Positions 33,098 through 41,356 of a DNA stretch of 64,000 nucleotides are shown one piece after another. The position numbers were made by a program, and so were the translations under genes. This DNA is from Candidatus Gastranaerophilales bacterium. Its GTDB lineage: Bacteria; Cyanobacteriota; Vampirovibrionia; Gastranaerophilales; Gastranaerophilaceae. The notes beneath the pieces are model-generated. The model was not told the DNA's origin. It searched no databases and saw nothing but the letters and a program-made list of their open reading frames with translations. Position 1 is the stretch's first letter. The number at the start of each line of letters is the position of its first letter. The DNA is taken from positions 1-64,000 of the forward strand of contig CALUVL010000007.1 in NCBI GenBank assembly GCA_944324225.1, read 5' to 3'.

Positions 33098-33463
33098 ATG
33101 CTTTTAAAAGACCTGCCTAAATGTCCGGTGGAAACCACTTTAAAAATGATAGGAAAGAAGTGGAAAATAATCATTTTGAGGGAACTTCTTGCCGGTACAA
33201 TGCGCTTTGGAGAGCTTAAGAAATCAGTCAGCGGAATCTCGCAGAAAGTTTTGACCACAAATTTAAGACAGATGGAAGAAGACGGACTTGTAACACGCAA
33301 ATTTTTTAACGAAGTTCCGCCAAGAGTCGACTACACCCTGACCGATGTCGGGTACAGCCTTGCCTCAGTCCTTGATGCAATGGCAGATTGGGGAGAAGGC
33401 TACAAACAATTCTTAAAACTTGTTGAAAAACAAAATAAAAAAGCTTTGTCCCAAAAAGATTGA
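33098..33463 (+). CDS. HxlR-family transcriptional regulator
   Basis: The 121-aa winged-helix protein starts with CPVETTLKMIGKKWKIIILR (about 9-28), followed by FGELKKSVSGISQKVLTTNLRQMEEDGLV and DYTLTDVGYSL. These are the hallmarks of HxlR/MarR-like regulators, many of which sense reactive aldehydes or disulfide stress through the N-terminal cysteine (Cys9 here). Targets are unknown. The ATG is preceded by AAAGGAAAACC. It is 63 nt upstream of a DtxR-type regulator gene, which has its own promoter. Confidence 0.92.
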   Translation: MLLKDLPKCPVETTLKMIGKKWKIIILRELLAGTMRFGELKKSVSGISQKVLTTNLRQMEEDGLVTRKFFNEVPPRVDYTLTDVGYSLASVLDAMADWGEGYKQFLKLVEKQNKKALSQKD

Positions 33464-33526
33464 TTAAATTTGAAAAATACTTTATAATAAAAGTTCATCT
33501 TAGGTTCAAATCAGAAAGGCGGAAAT

Positions 33527-33958
33527 ATGACAGAAAAACTTTCACGAAGCCAGGAAGATTATCTGGAAGAAATCTACAATCAGGTTGTAAAAAACGGCTA
33601 CGCAAAAGTTACTGAAATTTCAAACGCCCTGAATGTTAAAAAAGCCTCTGTCACAGGCGCCCTGAATACTTTATCCGCCAAAAAACTGATAAACTATGAA
33701 CCTTATTCAAAAATAACCCTGACAAAAGAGGGCGAAGATTTTGCAAAAAACATTCACGAAAAACACGAAAACCTGAGTGATTTTTTCGAGAATGTTCTCG
33801 GGCTTTCAAAAGAAGAAGCCACTGACAATGCCTGCCGTATGGAACATATCGTTAGTGAGAAATTTTTCACAAACTTTGTCAAATTTTCAAATTTTATCAG
33901 AGATTACAGCAGGAAAACTCCTGATTTTCTGCCTCAATACAAAAAAATGATTAAATAA
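33527..33958 (+). CDS. DtxR/MntR-family metal-dependent regulator
   Basis: The 143-aa protein begins with the DtxR-type winged HTH (LSRSQEDYLEEIYNQVVKNG, then VTEISNALNVKKASVTGALNTL). The helical dimerisation domain follows with the metal-site pattern in NACRMEHIVSEKF (about 101-113). The SH3 domain of full DtxR is absent, so it is of the short MntR kind. It would repress iron or manganese uptake genes, but none lie adjacent. A sigma-70-like promoter (TTGATT-N17-TATAAT) lies upstream of it at about 33462-33490. Confidence 0.88.
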   Translation: MTEKLSRSQEDYLEEIYNQVVKNGYAKVTEISNALNVKKASVTGALNTLSAKKLINYEPYSKITLTKEGEDFAKNIHEKHENLSDFFENVLGLSKEEATDNACRMEHIVSEKFFTNFVKFSNFIRDYSRKTPDFLPQYKKMIK

Positions 33959-34044
33959 CTCCTTTTATCTTATAGGAGGGTTGACAGGGGGATTTGTTTA
34001 TAATATTGTTAGTTTTGCCTAACAATTATGAACAGGATTATTTG

Positions 34045-35130
34045 ATGAAAATTCAAACCATAGCCAAATACATTGACCAGCCAGCAGTTATATCAAAACT
34101 TCACTCATTAATGCCTGCTGTACTTACAGTTACCGGCGTAGGAGTATGGGGATATGAAACTTTTCACAACCGACATCACAGTCACCCAGGCGAAAGTCTT
34201 AACAGCACACTCCCTCGTCACAAACATCACAGCAAAACACAACAAGCATTCAAAAATGCTATCACAATTGCAAGTGCCGCAGGTTCCGCTTATATAGGCG
34301 CAAAAGGTTTGAAAATAGGCGGTAAAACATTGTTTAAAGGTCTGATTGACAGCCCGAAACTTCAAGAAGTTCTGCAAAATCAAACAAAAGCCATAGACAA
34401 ATTTTTATCCGCCAGAACAACAGATGACAAAATGCTCATCTCTGCTCTGGAAAACTCAAAAAATCGGCATTTTACGCTCAAAGCAATCGAAACAATCAAA
34501 ACTTGCCTGCCAAAAGACAAAATCTCTCAAAAATTTTTGTCGGAAATTCTCCCCAAACCCGAAAACCTGAATTCAAAAGAAATTTTTCAGGAAATAAAAC
34601 GGCTTTCTCTTATCGGTCTTATTCCAGTAGCAGGAGGAGTTGCAGGAGGGATTGGTGCGGATATTTTAACCGGCACGCAAAGCCGAAAAAAGACCGCAAA
34701 CAAAATTAAAGAAGGAGTTTACCAGTATCTCGCAAACATTTTTCTCTGTAATGTCGGCGCAGGAGCGGCACTTTTTACATGCGAACAAATGGTAAAAGCA
34801 AAATTAATAAATCCTCTGACCCCGCTTAAAAAACTAGGGGTAATCTTTGCAGGAATTACAGCCACAGGTATTGTCGGCGGAAGTATCATCGCAAATTACA
34901 TATCGAAAAAATGCGTGGATCCTCTCTTTGGGAAAAAACACTGCAAAAATGAAGGGATTTACAGTGAACGTAAACCCGAACCTTTAGACATCGCACTTCA
35001 CGCAGATGACATTGCAACAGCAGGAATTCTCTCTGGCTTCAAATGGATAGAGCCGGCACTTCCTGTTATGTATTTTATCTCCGGCTACCGTGCAGGCATC
35101 GGATATCGTAACAATTCTAAAGATAAATAG
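34045..35130 (+). CDS. Lineage-specific membrane protein
   Basis: The start is taken at MKIQTIAKYIDQ (34045), giving 361 aa; a longer version has no better signal. Hydrophobic Gly/Ala-rich segments (LSLIGLIPVAGGVAGGIGAD, FAGITATGIVGGSIIANYIS and others) suggest four or five membrane helices or helical hairpins. A His-rich stretch (FHNRHHSHPGESLNSTLPRH) near residues 40-60 could bind metal. It is not recognised. It is followed after 67 nt by another lineage-specific gene. Confidence 0.6.
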   Translation: MKIQTIAKYIDQPAVISKLHSLMPAVLTVTGVGVWGYETFHNRHHSHPGESLNSTLPRHKHHSKTQQAFKNAITIASAAGSAYIGAKGLKIGGKTLFKGLIDSPKLQEVLQNQTKAIDKFLSARTTDDKMLISALENSKNRHFTLKAIETIKTCLPKDKISQKFLSEILPKPENLNSKEIFQEIKRLSLIGLIPVAGGVAGGIGADILTGTQSRKKTANKIKEGVYQYLANIFLCNVGAGAALFTCEQMVKAKLINPLTPLKKLGVIFAGITATGIVGGSIIANYISKKCVDPLFGKKHCKNEGIYSERKPEPLDIALHADDIATAGILSGFKWIEPALPVMYFISGYRAGIGYRNNSKDK

Positions 35131-35196
35131 CAAAAAATATATTTTTGATGTTTAATGTTTGCGTACCCCGAGCTTAAAACCATTAAGGAGAATAAT

Positions 35197-35874
35197 ATGC
35201 AAATACAATCAATTAATACAAATACCCCGAACTTTCAGGCAAACCGCTTAAGAACAGCTGTTAGACTTGCCAAGACTGCCAATAGACCAAATACATCAAT
35301 TGATATCTATTCAATCAACAGTTCTGACAGTGAATTAATTAACAAACTTTTAATGAAAATAGATCTTAAAAACAGAACCGACCTTTTTGCTGTAAAAGAA
35401 AAGAACAACGTCAATGATACAATCCGTAATGTATTAACAAAAGCGCTTAACTTAACAGAAAAATCTTCAGACGGTGTTTATATAGCAGTCAAAAACGGCA
35501 AACATGTTACAGGTTTACTGGACTTTACAGACAGCGGTATTCCTTTGTTAAAGAACCTTGTTGTTTGGCGTGGAAACAAAAAAAATGACACCCGCATGAA
35601 TTTGTTTATGCAGTTTTTAAAAGGTGTCGGAAAAAAGAGCAAAACTAATGTTGTAGCCTATGCAGAAGACAAAACTAAAGGCGGTAAATGGCTTTTAGAA
35701 CAAGGTTTTACTATTCCTCCGCAGAACAGGTTTGCCAGACAAAGATTTGTTATGCCTAAAAATGAGATTAAATCAAATCTGGACAAATTTGAAAAACATA
35801 TTGAGAACAATCCGGAAACCACAATTAGTGACAAAATTCAAAAAGATGTAACATTGACCAATCTTGATTTATAA
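35197..35874 (+). CDS. GNAT-like lineage-specific protein
   Basis: The start at MQIQSINTN (35197) follows AGGAG with 6-nt spacing. The 225-aa protein has the N-terminal pattern NTNTPNFQANRLR. Its later part (IAVKNGKHVTGLLDFT, NLVVWRGNKKNDTRMNLFM, VVAYAEDKTKGGKWLLEQGF) resembles a GNAT acetyltransferase fold, including the final 'a-xx-G-W-L-xx-x-GF' helix-strand unit. The acetyl-CoA P-loop is not obvious, so activity is uncertain. It has no signal peptide. Confidence 0.6.
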   Translation: MQIQSINTNTPNFQANRLRTAVRLAKTANRPNTSIDIYSINSSDSELINKLLMKIDLKNRTDLFAVKEKNNVNDTIRNVLTKALNLTEKSSDGVYIAVKNGKHVTGLLDFTDSGIPLLKNLVVWRGNKKNDTRMNLFMQFLKGVGKKSKTNVVAYAEDKTKGGKWLLEQGFTIPPQNRFARQRFVMPKNEIKSNLDKFEKHIENNPETTISDKIQKDVTLTNLDL

Positions 35875-35903
35875 ATTAAAATCTAGACAAGGAGGCTTAA
35901 CTA

Positions 35904-36713
35904 ATGTCCAGAATTTTAAATATTCAGATGAATCCTGTTTTAGGGGACAAAGGGAAAAATCTGACAACGGTAAAAGAATACATTGAAAAATATTCCGGAC
36001 AAAACCCTGATCTGGTTGTGCTTCCTGAATTTTTCAGCACGGGTGTTGATCATGACACAATGATAAATAAGCCTGAAGACGAAAACGGAGGAATTGTTGT
36101 TGAATATTTGTCTAATGTTGCAAAAGAATTCAACACAAACATTGTCTGCGGAAGCGTAATAGAAAAATCCGGCGGCAATCTTTACAACACATCATTTGTC
36201 GTTGACAGAGCTGGAAAAATTGTCGGGAAATACAGAAAAATTCATTTGTTTCAATTTTTCGGCGGGAACGAAAACAGCTACACAACCCCAGGAAACCTTC
36301 CTCCGCTTGTTGTTGAACTTGATTTTGCCAGAGTTGGTGTCAGTGTTTGTTTTGATATAAAATACCCGATGCTATACAAAACCCTGATAAAAATGGGGGC
36401 TGAAATAATAGTTTCTCCGAGTGCATGGATAAAATTAAAATCGCTTTCGGCAAAAGAAAAAGAAAACGCTGCACTCTGCTGGAAAAGTTTAAACATAGCA
36501 CGGGCCTCCGAAAGTCTTGTTTATTTTGTCACGTCAAATCTTGCCGGAAACATAAACTCCTCGCTTTATTCCGTAGGGAATTCAATGATAACAAATCCTC
36601 TCGGAGTTGTTGAGTCAATGCAGGGGAATGAAGAAAGCACAGACTTTAAAGAAATTGACCTGAAACTTGTCAGAGAATTAAAACACACCGTTCCGGTTGC
36701 TTTTATTGATTAA
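35904..36713 (+). CDS. Carbon-nitrogen hydrolase (nitrilase superfamily)
   Basis: The 269-aa protein has the catalytic triad of the superfamily: Glu in LPEFFS (about residue 43), Lys in KYRKIHLF (about 113) and Cys in GVSVCFDIKYP (about 150). It hydrolyses an amide or nitrile of a small molecule such as a carbamoyl or omega-amide compound; the subfamily cannot be fixed. AAGGAGG supports the start. Its 3' end overlaps the convergent zinc-ribbon gene by 11 nt. Confidence 0.88.
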   Translation: MSRILNIQMNPVLGDKGKNLTTVKEYIEKYSGQNPDLVVLPEFFSTGVDHDTMINKPEDENGGIVVEYLSNVAKEFNTNIVCGSVIEKSGGNLYNTSFVVDRAGKIVGKYRKIHLFQFFGGNENSYTTPGNLPPLVVELDFARVGVSVCFDIKYPMLYKTLIKMGAEIIVSPSAWIKLKSLSAKEKENAALCWKSLNIARASESLVYFVTSNLAGNINSSLYSVGNSMITNPLGVVESMQGNEESTDFKEIDLKLVRELKHTVPVAFID

Positions 36714-37389
36714 AATCATCTTCCTGTCTAAAGTATTCATCAATATAAGCTTTTGGATTGCGCAGAATAAATTCGACATCTTCAGGATCCTGAATGTATC
36801 TGTATACAATTTCTTTGTCAGAATTTTCTTTTTCAATAATCAAATGTCCGTAGTTTACAAACCGTCCAATAAAACTTCTTCTTATTCTGACTAAGTGAAT
36901 TTTACCGAAAGGGACACAAATATCTTCAATACTAAACACACCCTGTCTTATATGCAGGCTCTGCGTTGTAATAACGCTTCTGTCCGAAAAATATCTTAAA
37001 ACAGGATAAACAATCGGCATTAATACAATAAGCGCAATTATAAACCCTAATAGACTCGGAATATTTACATAGAAAATCCAGAAATAAGCTATAAATATAG
37101 GAGAAAATACACAAGGCCAGAAAAGAGCCATATAATGTTTTTTTATCTCGTAAACAACTATTTCTTCATCCTCATTCACCTGCAGCACATCTTTTGTATG
37201 AACAGGCTCTGTTTCAGTTTTAACCTCTCCAAAATCTTTAAAAATTTGTCTTTCGACAGGAGTATTTTCGTTATAAATAGCTGACGGTTCAGTATAAACT
37301 TCCGCTCTGTCATCCCGCAGATCATATCCGCAAAACTTACAAAAATTATCAATGTCATTTACTTTTTTCCCGCAGTTTGGACAGAACAT
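36703..37389 (-). CDS. Zinc-ribbon and bacterial PH domain membrane protein
   Basis: The start at MFCPNCGKK (37389) gives about 228 aa. An N-terminal zinc ribbon (FCPNCG...FCKFCGYDL, residues 2-22) and a low-complexity linker lead to two membrane helices (about 105-150: LFWPCVFSPIFIAYFWIFYV and LLGFIIALIVLMPIVYPVL). A bPH2/DUF304-like domain follows (QSLHIRQGVFSIEDICVPFG, about 160-180). Such proteins sit in the inner membrane with the PH domain in the cytoplasm; the role is unknown. The tail is acidic. Confidence 0.8.
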   Translation of the reverse strand: MFCPNCGKKVNDIDNFCKFCGYDLRDDRAEVYTEPSAIYNENTPVERQIFKDFGEVKTETEPVHTKDVLQVNEDEEIVVYEIKKHYMALFWPCVFSPIFIAYFWIFYVNIPSLLGFIIALIVLMPIVYPVLRYFSDRSVITTQSLHIRQGVFSIEDICVPFGKIHLVRIRRSFIGRFVNYGHLIIEKENSDKEIVYRYIQDPEDVEFILRNPKAYIDEYFRQEDDFNQ

Positions 37390-37471
37390 ATTTATAATCC
37401 TTTTTTTCAAATTTATTTTATCATATAATATAAACACGGTCAATCGTACAAATTAAAAGGCAATAAATATT

Positions 37472-38395
37472 ATGACAGAAATGATTTTAACAAAAGAAAA
37501 ATTGTTGGAATTATATAATAAAAATTTAGATGAGCTTCTGGCAATTTCGAAAAAATATATGAAAGACGGGATTGAATTTTGTTCACTTGTGAATGCCAGA
37601 AACGGCAAATGTTCACAAAATTGCAAATATTGTGCTCAGAGTTCACATTACAACACTGACATTGAAAGCTATCCGCTGATTTCACCAGATAAAGTTAAAA
37701 AAGCAGCTCTGGAGGCCAAAGACAACCATGTAAGTCGTTTTGCGGTTGTAACATCCGGCAAATCTCCGGACGAAAGTGATGTTGACGGCATTATTGATTT
37801 GATAAAAGAAATAAACAAAGTTGATGGGATAAAAAGCTGTGCATCTATCGGAATTTTGACCGAAGAACAGGCAAAAAAACTTGCAAACAGCGGTCTTGTC
37901 CGTTTTCATCACAACATAAACACAAGCAGTTCTTACTATAGCGAAGTCTGCACAACTCACAGCTGGCAGGATAGGCTGAACACCTGCAAACTTGTCAAAA
38001 AATACGGGATGGAACTATGCTGCGGAGTCATCCTCGGCATGGGCGAAAGCGTTGAACAAAGGGTTGAAATGGCTATGGAACTCAGCGAAATTCATCCTGA
38101 GTCAATCCCAATTAATATCCTGATGCCCATTAAGAATACTCCGTTTGAAAATTATTTCGACAAAATTGATGAAGAAAATATCCTCAGAACTCTTGCCATA
38201 TTCAAAATAGCAAATCCGGATTCTATTTTACGCTTTTGTGGAGGCAGAATGAGATTGAGCGAAGAAAATCAAATAAAAGCTCTTAACTCTTGCGTTGAAG
38301 GGATTTTAACAGGCAATTACCTTACAACTACCGGAAAATCTGCGGTAGAAGATTTGAAACTTGCAAATTTTTTGAATAAAACAATTATTAAATAA
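37472..38395 (+). CDS. bioB: Biotin synthase
   Basis: The 307-aa radical SAM enzyme inserts sulfur into dethiobiotin. The iron-sulfur cluster motif appears as CSQNCKYCAQS (about residues 49-59), followed by FAVVTSG, the substrate-binding HHNINTSSSYYSEVCTTH segment (about 149-166) and SIPINILMPIKNTPF. No other bio genes are in the window; with bioY at 21.1 kb the cell may take up biotin or precursors and complete the last step. It is divergent from the zinc-ribbon protein gene. Confidence 0.95.
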   Translation: MTEMILTKEKLLELYNKNLDELLAISKKYMKDGIEFCSLVNARNGKCSQNCKYCAQSSHYNTDIESYPLISPDKVKKAALEAKDNHVSRFAVVTSGKSPDESDVDGIIDLIKEINKVDGIKSCASIGILTEEQAKKLANSGLVRFHHNINTSSSYYSEVCTTHSWQDRLNTCKLVKKYGMELCCGVILGMGESVEQRVEMAMELSEIHPESIPINILMPIKNTPFENYFDKIDEENILRTLAIFKIANPDSILRFCGGRMRLSEENQIKALNSCVEGILTGNYLTTTGKSAVEDLKLANFLNKTIIK

Positions 38396-38498
38396 CATTT
38401 GTTTTAGACTTTCGGGTAATATCTTTTTAAATATGTCTTTAATAATATAAAAATAAGTTTTAATTTTTTATTATTTAATTTTAAAAACGGGAATGATA

Positions 38499-38663
38499 AT
38501 GGAGAGTTTAAAAATAAAAAATACCCTTAACAAGCAGGAAATTATGGTATGTGAACTGTTAAAAAAGAACTATGAACTTGAAAAAATAGCTGAGATTATG
38601 CAGGTAAGTCTGCATACTGTAAAATCACATATAAACAAAATAAAAAGGATGAATTTGAATTAA
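38499..38663 (+). CDS. Tiny LuxR-type HTH protein
   Basis: This 54-aa frame (an in-frame ATG 6 nt upstream is also possible) is little more than a LuxR/GerE-type helix-turn-helix: LNKQEIMVCELLKKNYELEK, then IAEIMQVSLHTVKSHINKI. No receiver or ligand domain is present. It has a plausible GGGA site and lies between bioB and ispF on the same strand. A second stand-alone LuxR-type HTH is at 52621. It may bind DNA as a dimer, act by heterodimerising with larger regulators, or be a remnant. Confidence 0.7.
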   Translation: MESLKIKNTLNKQEIMVCELLKKNYELEKIAEIMQVSLHTVKSHINKIKRMNLN

Positions 38664-38699
38664 AAATATGATATAATTCCGAAAAAACGGAGAATAATT

Positions 38700-39176
38700 A
38701 TGTACAGAATAGGTCTGGGATACGACATACACACCCTTCAAAAAGGCAGAGAGTTGATAATCGGCGGGGTGAAAATTACACATGAAAAAGGTTTGATGGG
38801 ACATTCTGATGCAGACGTGCTGATTCATGCAATAATTGATGCACTTCTTGGGGCACTTGCGCTTAGTGATATCGGAACCCTTTTCCCTGACACTGACAAC
38901 AAATACAAAGACGCAGACAGCACAATTTTATTAAAGCATGTGTACGGAAAAATTATTGAAAGGGGTTACAAAATCGTAAACATAGACAGCAACATTATCG
39001 CACAGGAACCCAAAATGATGCCCTATATCCCTAAAATGCGCGAGACTCTGGATAAAATCCTTAAAATCGGACAGGAAAATATCAGTATTAAGGCCAAAAC
39101 CAACGAAAAAATGGACGCAGTCGGCCAAAAACTTGCAATCGAAGCACACGCCGTCGTTTTATTGAAAAAAGATTAA
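38700..39176 (+). CDS. ispF: 2-C-methyl-D-erythritol 2,4-cyclodiphosphate synthase
   Basis: The 158-aa enzyme forms MEcPP from CDP-ME-2-phosphate in the MEP pathway. Motifs: GLGYDIHTLQKGRELIIGGV (metal ligands in DIH), GHSDADVLIHAIIDALLGAL (about 35-54), DIGTLFPDTDNKYKDADS and KAKTNEKMDAVG. It is a normal-length trimeric cytoplasmic enzyme. The downstream small secreted protein gene begins 10 nt after the stop. Confidence 0.95.
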   Translation: MYRIGLGYDIHTLQKGRELIIGGVKITHEKGLMGHSDADVLIHAIIDALLGALALSDIGTLFPDTDNKYKDADSTILLKHVYGKIIERGYKIVNIDSNIIAQEPKMMPYIPKMRETLDKILKIGQENISIKAKTNEKMDAVGQKLAIEAHAVVLLKKD

Positions 39177-39186
39177 GAGGTTAAAG

Positions 39187-39549
39187 ATGAAAAAGATTTT
39201 TATTATATTTGTGAGTTTAATTCTTTTCGGACTTCCGGCTCTTGCATTTGAATACAGTGCGCAGGAAAAAAAGGTATTTTACGACAATTTTCTGAAAGGA
39301 ATGTTCTGGGCAATGGAGCAAAGTCTTTTAATCAATCATGTTCCTAACTCAAAAGTAAAAGTTTACATAAATGCAATGAAAAAGCGTGTTAACCGCCAGC
39401 AGCTTGAAAATGAAACTTGGAGCTGCGTAGTCAAATACAGTCCTACTCAACTGAACACGATGTCCGACAAAATTTCAAAAGAATGCTTCATTAAATGGGC
39501 AGATGATTATTACACAAAAAATCAGGATTTAATGAAACTTTTAAAATAA
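39187..39549 (+). CDS. Small secreted hypothetical protein
   Basis: The 120-aa precursor has a signal peptide (MKKIFIIFVSLILFGLPALA, cleavage before F21). The mature part is helical and basic, with two cysteines (WSCVVKYS and KECFIKW) that could form one disulfide. A GAGG site 6 nt upstream and the 10-nt gap suggest co-transcription with ispF. It is not recognised; a periplasmic role is likely. Confidence 0.68.
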   Translation: MKKIFIIFVSLILFGLPALAFEYSAQEKKVFYDNFLKGMFWAMEQSLLINHVPNSKVKVYINAMKKRVNRQQLENETWSCVVKYSPTQLNTMSDKISKECFIKWADDYYTKNQDLMKLLK

Positions 39550-39563
39550 TTTCTTCTATCGGC

Positions 39564-40376
39564 TTATGCTTTATCCGCGCATTCCAGACAGAAATGCTCA
39601 ACTGCTGTCGCCCAGCCGTCGTTGTCGACGGTATCCGTTACATAATCCGCACATTCCCTTAATGCCGGTGTAGAATTTCCCATGGCAATCTTAATTCCGC
39701 CGGCTTTCAAAAGCTCAATGTCGTTATCCTGATCGCCGATTGCTAGAATTTCTTCCTGCTTAATGCCCCAGAGGTTTTGCAAAAACTTAACAGCATTTCC
39801 TTTTGTAGCCTCTTTATTTGCAATCTCGCAAAAATACGGTGTTGATTTTACTGTGTACAAATCCGGAAACATTTTGCCTAAATCATTTACCCAGCCTGTA
39901 ACCCTGTCAGGATCATTAAAATCTATTGCCAAAATCTTATTAACATTTTGGATTTTCAACCTGTCAAACCTGCAGATGTGATAATCAATAAACCTTGCAT
40001 CAGTGTACTTGCGGATGGTTTCGGAATCCTGTTCCACATACAAAACATCATCCATATAAAGATTTATATGAATATTATTATCATGAGCCCAGTCAATAAT
40101 TTCGACTGCTCTTTCAGGAGACATATCTTTTCTATACAAAACTCTGTCTGACTTGTAAAACTCTTTAATCATCCCGCCCTGATAAGAAACTATCGGTTCT
40201 TTAATTCCGAGTTCTCTGGCTATTCCGATTGCGGCACAATGCATTCTGCCTGTCACAAGCACAACTTTGATACCGGCATCCTGCGCCTTTTTTATTGCAT
40301 CTTTTACATAAGGACTGTATTCATAACTCCATTTTAAAAGAGTTCCGTCAACGTCTGTTGCAATCATTTTAATCAT
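39564..40376 (-). CDS. HAD-family phosphatase (Cof type)
   Basis: The 270-aa protein has the catalytic DVDGTLLKW (about residues 8-16), VLVTGRM (motif II, Thr/Gly) and GDQDNDIELLKAGGIKIAMGNS (motif IV, about 217-238), as in Cof/YidA-like sugar- or nucleotide-phosphate phosphatases. It has the large C2B cap between about 85 and 190. The substrate is unknown. It overlaps the NUDIX gene stop by one base (TAATG), so the two are coupled. Confidence 0.9.
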   Translation of the reverse strand: MIKMIATDVDGTLLKWSYEYSPYVKDAIKKAQDAGIKVVLVTGRMHCAAIGIARELGIKEPIVSYQGGMIKEFYKSDRVLYRKDMSPERAVEIIDWAHDNNIHINLYMDDVLYVEQDSETIRKYTDARFIDYHICRFDRLKIQNVNKILAIDFNDPDRVTGWVNDLGKMFPDLYTVKSTPYFCEIANKEATKGNAVKFLQNLWGIKQEEILAIGDQDNDIELLKAGGIKIAMGNSTPALRECADYVTDTVDNDGWATAVEHFCLECADKA

Positions 40377-40909
40377 TATTTAAGCCCTCTCATAACAGCA
40401 CAAATGGTTTTAGCGTCAGTAATCTCATTGTCTTTAATCATCCTTTTAAGTTCATCAACAGTATATTCATATTCAACAAGAATTTCGCCATCATCAGGGC
40501 ACTCCCCGACAAATTCAAGATCTTCAGCTTTGTAAAGGTAGAGTTTTTCGTTGCTGTAACCGGGGGATGTAAAAACATACCCTAAATCCTGCCAGCTTTT
40601 AGCAGCATAACCAGTTTCTTCTTTCAATTCACGTTTTGCAGCCTCAAGTGGATCTTCACCTTTTTCAAGTTTTCCTGCCGGAAGCTCCAGAAGCGCCTGC
40701 TTAAGCGGATATCTGAATTGTTTGACCATGAGAACTTTTTCGACGCCGTCCTTTTTGCATAAAGCAAAAATCACGACACCGCCGGAATGCTCAACCACTT
40801 CTCTGAAAGAAGTTTTTCCTGTTGAAAGCTCCACTTGATCTTTATAAACAGTTATAATCTTTCCGTCATAAACAACATCACTTGTTAAAGTTTTTTCAAT
40901 CAAATCCAT
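40376..40909 (-). CDS. NUDIX hydrolase (ADP-ribose pyrophosphatase type)
   Basis: The start at MDLIEKTLTS (40909) gives 177 aa; a longer upstream extension would overlap the divergent peptide element's promoter. The Nudix box is complete: GKLEKGEDPLEAAKREL plus KEETGY (about 90-112). The RYPLKQALLELPAG segment before it is typical of ADP-ribose/ADP-sugar pyrophosphatases (NudF-like). It would cleave ADP-ribose to AMP and ribose-5-phosphate. It is coupled to the HAD phosphatase by TAATG, which fits sequential breakdown of such products. Confidence 0.9.
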   Translation of the reverse strand: MDLIEKTLTSDVVYDGKIITVYKDQVELSTGKTSFREVVEHSGGVVIFALCKKDGVEKVLMVKQFRYPLKQALLELPAGKLEKGEDPLEAAKRELKEETGYAAKSWQDLGYVFTSPGYSNEKLYLYKAEDLEFVGECPDDGEILVEYEYTVDELKRMIKDNEITDAKTICAVMRGLK

Positions 40910-40964
40910 ACTAATCCTCTTTATATAAAAGTTTAGCATAAAAAGAAAAAAGTTTTTAACATTA

Positions 40965-40993
40965 TTGATTATTAATGATATTTCCGTTATAAT
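40965..40993 (+). promoter_or_regulatory. Promoter of small-peptide element C
   Basis: TTGATT (40965-40970) and TATAAT (40988-40993) are spaced 17 nt. The spacer carries ATTAATGATATTTCC, similar to the TTAATAATATTTCC found upstream of the two promoters of the elements at 54.7 and 55.05 kb. Confidence 0.65.
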
Positions 40994-41015
40994 AAAATTG
41001 AGGGTAAGTTCCAAA

Positions 41016-41065
41016 CACCTCCGCTGTCACATACAGTTTACGAAGAAAGCGACAGAAAGGAGGTG
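41016..41065 (+). promoter_or_regulatory. Leader hairpin sequestering the Shine-Dalgarno (element C)
   Basis: CACCTCC (41016-41022) pairs with GGAGGTG (41059-41065), and CTGTC (41024-41028) pairs with GACAG (41051-41055). This gives 12 bp that fully cover the ribosome-binding site of the 24-codon frame at 41070. Translation would need the hairpin to open. Confidence 0.75.
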
Positions 41066-41069
41066 AAAC

Positions 41070-41144
41070 ATGAATAGAAAAATAATTAAAAGCGCTCTAG
41101 TGGTGCTAGATGCGCTCTTAAAATTAGTTATTATCTATTTATAG
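41070..41144 (+). CDS. 24-aa hydrophobic peptide (element C), type I toxin-like
   Basis: The frame encodes 24 residues: a basic start MNRKIIK, then SALVVLDALLKLVIIYL, long enough for one short membrane helix. AGGAGGTG lies 4 nt before the ATG but is locked in a hairpin. Within the coding region AGCGC-TCTAG (41091-41100) pairs with CTAGA-GCGCT (41106-41116, one bulge). The gene has its own promoter and a 3' hairpin, and overlaps no other gene. Single hydrophobic helices with sequestered ribosome-binding sites are typical of type I toxins. No antisense RNA promoter was found by eye, so the class is inferred. Confidence 0.6.
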   Translation: MNRKIIKSALVVLDALLKLVIIYL

Positions 41145-41217
41145 GGAACGAAGAACGGGTTGGATGTAAACGGCATTCCAATCCGTTTCCCTATATTCCC
41201 ATTATAACCCATTTTTT
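41141..41217 (+). terminator. Hairpin and T-run closing element C
   Basis: ATAGGGAA and AACGG-TTGGA in the left arm pair with TCCAATCCGTT and TTCCCTAT in the right arm (41141-41194). A small side bulge (cgaag) lies in the left arm. T6 follows at 41212-41217. The bulged stem repeats the architecture of the terminators of the elements at 54.7 and 55.05 kb. Confidence 0.55.
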
Positions 41218-41290
41218 CGCTTTGTCAATCCTAACTGATTATTAATAATATTTCTGATATATTTTCGTTGATTTTACAATATTTTACAAA

Positions 41291-41324
41291 ACGTCAATTC
41301 TTGCAGAGCTTAATACTTTATATA
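41291..41324 (+). promoter_or_regulatory. GCAATTT-N14-ACTTTATATA promoter-like motif, site 3
   Basis: GTCAATTC, 14 nt, then ACTTTATATA lie about 35-65 nt upstream of the gene at 41357. The spacing equals that of the other three sites. A second -35/-10-like pair (CTGATT-N17-TATATT, about 41235-41263) resembling the element C promoter lies further upstream. Confidence 0.5.
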
Positions 41325-41356
41325 AATATAAAGGGGAATTATCTTAAGGGAAAAAT

